Below, in pieces: positions 20,631 through 30,000 of a DNA stretch of 30,000 bases. Position numbers and translations under genes: made by a program. The stretch covers positions 18,038,346 to 18,068,345 of the forward strand of contig NC_135555.1 of the NCBI RefSeq assembly GCF_964340395.1, given 5' to 3'. The stretch is from Glandiceps talaboti (lineage: Eukaryota; Hemichordata; Enteropneusta; Spengelidae). Numbering within the stretch: the stretch's first letter is position 1; the number at the start of each line of letters is the position of its first letter. The notes beneath the pieces were generated by a model, which worked only from the letters and a program-made list of their open reading frames with translations, did not search any database and was not told the DNA's origin.

Positions 20631-20905
20631 TGGCGTAGCGGTAAAACCATTAACCGGACTTTTTAACCAAAGGAAATGACATGTCAACCCAGCTGTTATG
20701 GGACCTGGTATGACAGAGTTTGCTAGGTGAATGGTTCAATCATATGAGTGTACAGAGGCTGCATGCTTTCTGTTTAGTTGAGGCAGCTATTATTGGATCG
20801 TTGTGCCGATATAGGTCCGTGGTAGCGATATAACACAAGTACGGTCAAGGCTTTCGTTGTGGAAGGGGCTTTGTAATTATAAATTGTAGTACCAGTGTCG
20901 AATAA
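20631..20905 (+). mobile_element. SINE-like copy 1
   Basis: Starts with TGGCGTAGCGG, an exact fit to the tRNA A-box consensus. From about 20699 it shares GGGACCTGGTA, GTGAATG, AGGCTGCA, TAGTTGAGG, CGTTGTGCCG and ATATAGGTCC with the copy at 21558-21918. The B-box is not recognisable here. Intergenic, 0.2 kb upstream of gene C. Confidence 0.6.
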
Positions 20906-21052
20906 ACCTTGATATGCCATGAACTGTGATAACAAATCCAGAAGACTATAGACAGCAAAACAAACTACACTACTCCAGCCGAGATTAAATGTATAGGCAT
21001 ATTTTAAAAACTTTCAAACTTGTGCCATTTTAATTGAATATTATGCATATTG

Positions 21053-21090
21053 TATATATATTTGTAGAACTCGGGGACATCTAGTCAATC
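21053..21090 (+). promoter_or_regulatory. Possible core promoter of gene C (TATA plus initiator-like), or 5' UTR acceptor
   Basis: TATATATA at 21053-21060 lies about 33 bases before an initiator-like TCAATC (A at 21087), and the ATG is at 21110. The same TATATATTTGTAG could instead be a 3' splice site ending at 21067. The two readings cannot be separated without transcript ends. Confidence 0.25.
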
Positions 21091-21109
21091 ACTGAAAAGA
21101 TTCATTGAA

Positions 21110-28577
<7,468 letters not shown>

Positions 28578-29959
28578 CAGTTACAAGCCATTCATAAGTA
28601 AACATTACAGTGTATTAACTGTTTCATTTTTGCTTTTCTTTTTTTTTCAATTTTACAAACATTTTACCATTGAAACTGAATCACAACAAGTAGGTAGAAT
28701 TTGATTAAGATAAATCCCAACGAGTATAGAAATTTTAGACTTCTTACTGAGACAGTTACCAATATCTATTCACAACGAGCTAATAGTTTTCTAGCGTAAT
28801 TATCTCAATCATACATGTAATAATTGCTGAACCACGTCCTAGTATAATATGAATTTTTGAACGTTATGCCTGATTCTATTATATTTCAAATTAGAAATTT
28901 GTTTATCGGGAAGAGAATGTATTTATTTTCATAATTCCTAAGATGTATATACTTATTAACATGATATAAAGCTGACACAACTCATACAAAAAAATATTTT
29001 ATGATTAACCTTTATCGTTAAGGCATTGGCGATTACTATACTGTGTGGTCCGGTCATTTACCCGTGACTTCATCAAGCCTATTACAACTAAGGCCAGAAA
29101 TAACAAAAGGTGTTCAACGGGCCCGTATGGCAAGCCGTTCAGACCAAAAGTATTACTCTTCTTCTGGTTGTAGTTTTTTGTATTTTTCGGAGGTACAAAC
29201 TAACTTTAACTCTTAAATATGTGTAGTTTTTCGATGGAATCCACATTTTTATTCCATGTTAATATCATTTGAATCAAACAAGTTTTCATTTATTTCAGAT
29301 TATTGTTGATATACAGGATTTTTTTTTGCCAACCCAGAAATTATTCAAGGATTATATTTATTTGAAATTCAAAATATATTTTTTTTTTTTAATGATGAGC
29401 AATATATCCTCATGTGGGTTTCACAAGTCAGTAAAATGGCTGCTGGGGGTTAAAAATATTTTCTGAATAATCCAAATAAAAATAATATTTTTTCCGTAAC
29501 TTACTCAATAATATTTTTGAAGTTGACTGTTTTATTGTTGTATACAGTAAGTGTAATTGTAAAACTTGTTACATGTTAAGTTGTTGCCAATCCTGATTTA
29601 AGTAGTCTTGGAATTTCAAGTCATTCTTCTAGACGATTAATTGTACCACAAATGAATATCATGTACCCTTAAATTCATGTCAACTTCAACTTTGAATCAA
29701 TTGCTGTATATTTTTGTAATATTATTTACAGATTTTGAACATACGATCCAGTTCATTTTCATTGTAATTAACTTACTTATATGTCTATTTATACAATTAT
29801 GATTTATGTTATTTATTTTGACAAGTGAAATGAACAATTGAAATGTACAATTATACTGTCATATAGATTTCATCTCAGAGTCTCGTGCATCTTATTTACA
29901 TGTTTATGTTTAAACCCCAGTACCCACGCCATTACGGCCGTACAGTCCCTGTGAAGCTT
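28578..29959. other. Gene-free 3' flank of gene C
   Basis: AT-rich DNA including the presumed 3' UTR. One AATAAA is at 29475-29480, about 0.9 kb after the stop. No further gene was recognised to the end of the window. Confidence 0.5.
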
Positions 29960-29961
29960 AC

Positions 29962-30000
<39 letters not shown>
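29960..30000 (+). repeat. (ACAG)n array cut by the window end
   Basis: About ten ACAG units reach the last base. ACAG arrays also occur at 303-342, 14460-14507 and, as CTGT, 6514-6552. Confidence 0.95.

Overview
The window comes from an animal genome, most likely a marine invertebrate. Genes are split by GT-AG introns, the proteins are secreted/membrane CUB and LDL-receptor class A (LDLa) modules, and the non-coding DNA is AT-rich and full of microsatellites, small inverted-repeat elements, SINE-like and LINE-like fragments. The phylum cannot be fixed from sequence alone. Pearl-like ACAG-associated tandem repeats would suit a mollusc or other spiralian, but hemichordate or cephalochordate are not excluded.

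The coding content is one head-to-tail array of three paralogous genes on the + strand, called A, B and C here. Gene A (1-818) shows only its last two exons: LDLa, then transmembrane plus cytoplasmic tail. Gene B (4701-15139, 8 exons, 550 aa) and gene C (21110-28577, 8 exons, 534 aa) are complete. B and C encode signal peptide, CUB1, CUB2, a divergent CUB3, LDLa, one transmembrane helix and a short cytoplasmic tail. Exon number, intron phases (1,0,0,1,1,1,1) and the lengths of exons 2 (140 nt) and 3 (354 nt) are identical in B and C, and the spliced lengths are multiples of three. Tails of A and B are close relatives (Pro/Tyr-rich), while the tail of C is different and shorter. The order CUB-CUB-(CUB)-LDLa-TM resembles NETO-type auxiliary receptor subunits, but orthology is not claimed.

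Layout: 1-818 end of gene A. 819-4665 intergenic, with a T/G-rich tract and a TTAA-flanked MITE-like element. 4701-15139 gene B, whose first intron holds a decayed minus-strand LINE and a pearl-like element with a 146/147-bp dimeric tandem repeat. 15140-21109 intergenic, with an ATG-repeat 3' flank, a long inverted repeat, a CAGTAGCCCC-ended MITE and a SINE-like copy. 21110-28577 gene C, whose introns hold a second SINE-like copy, two TTAA-flanked palindromic elements and a second copy of the MITE seen at 2580. 28578-30000 is AT-rich and gene-free, ending in an ACAG array.

The three genes presumably encode related single-pass surface receptors or co-receptors that share an ectodomain and differ in intracellular tails. 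Ligand and pathway cannot be read from the sequence. No RNA genes, CRISPR arrays or complete autonomous transposons were seen.
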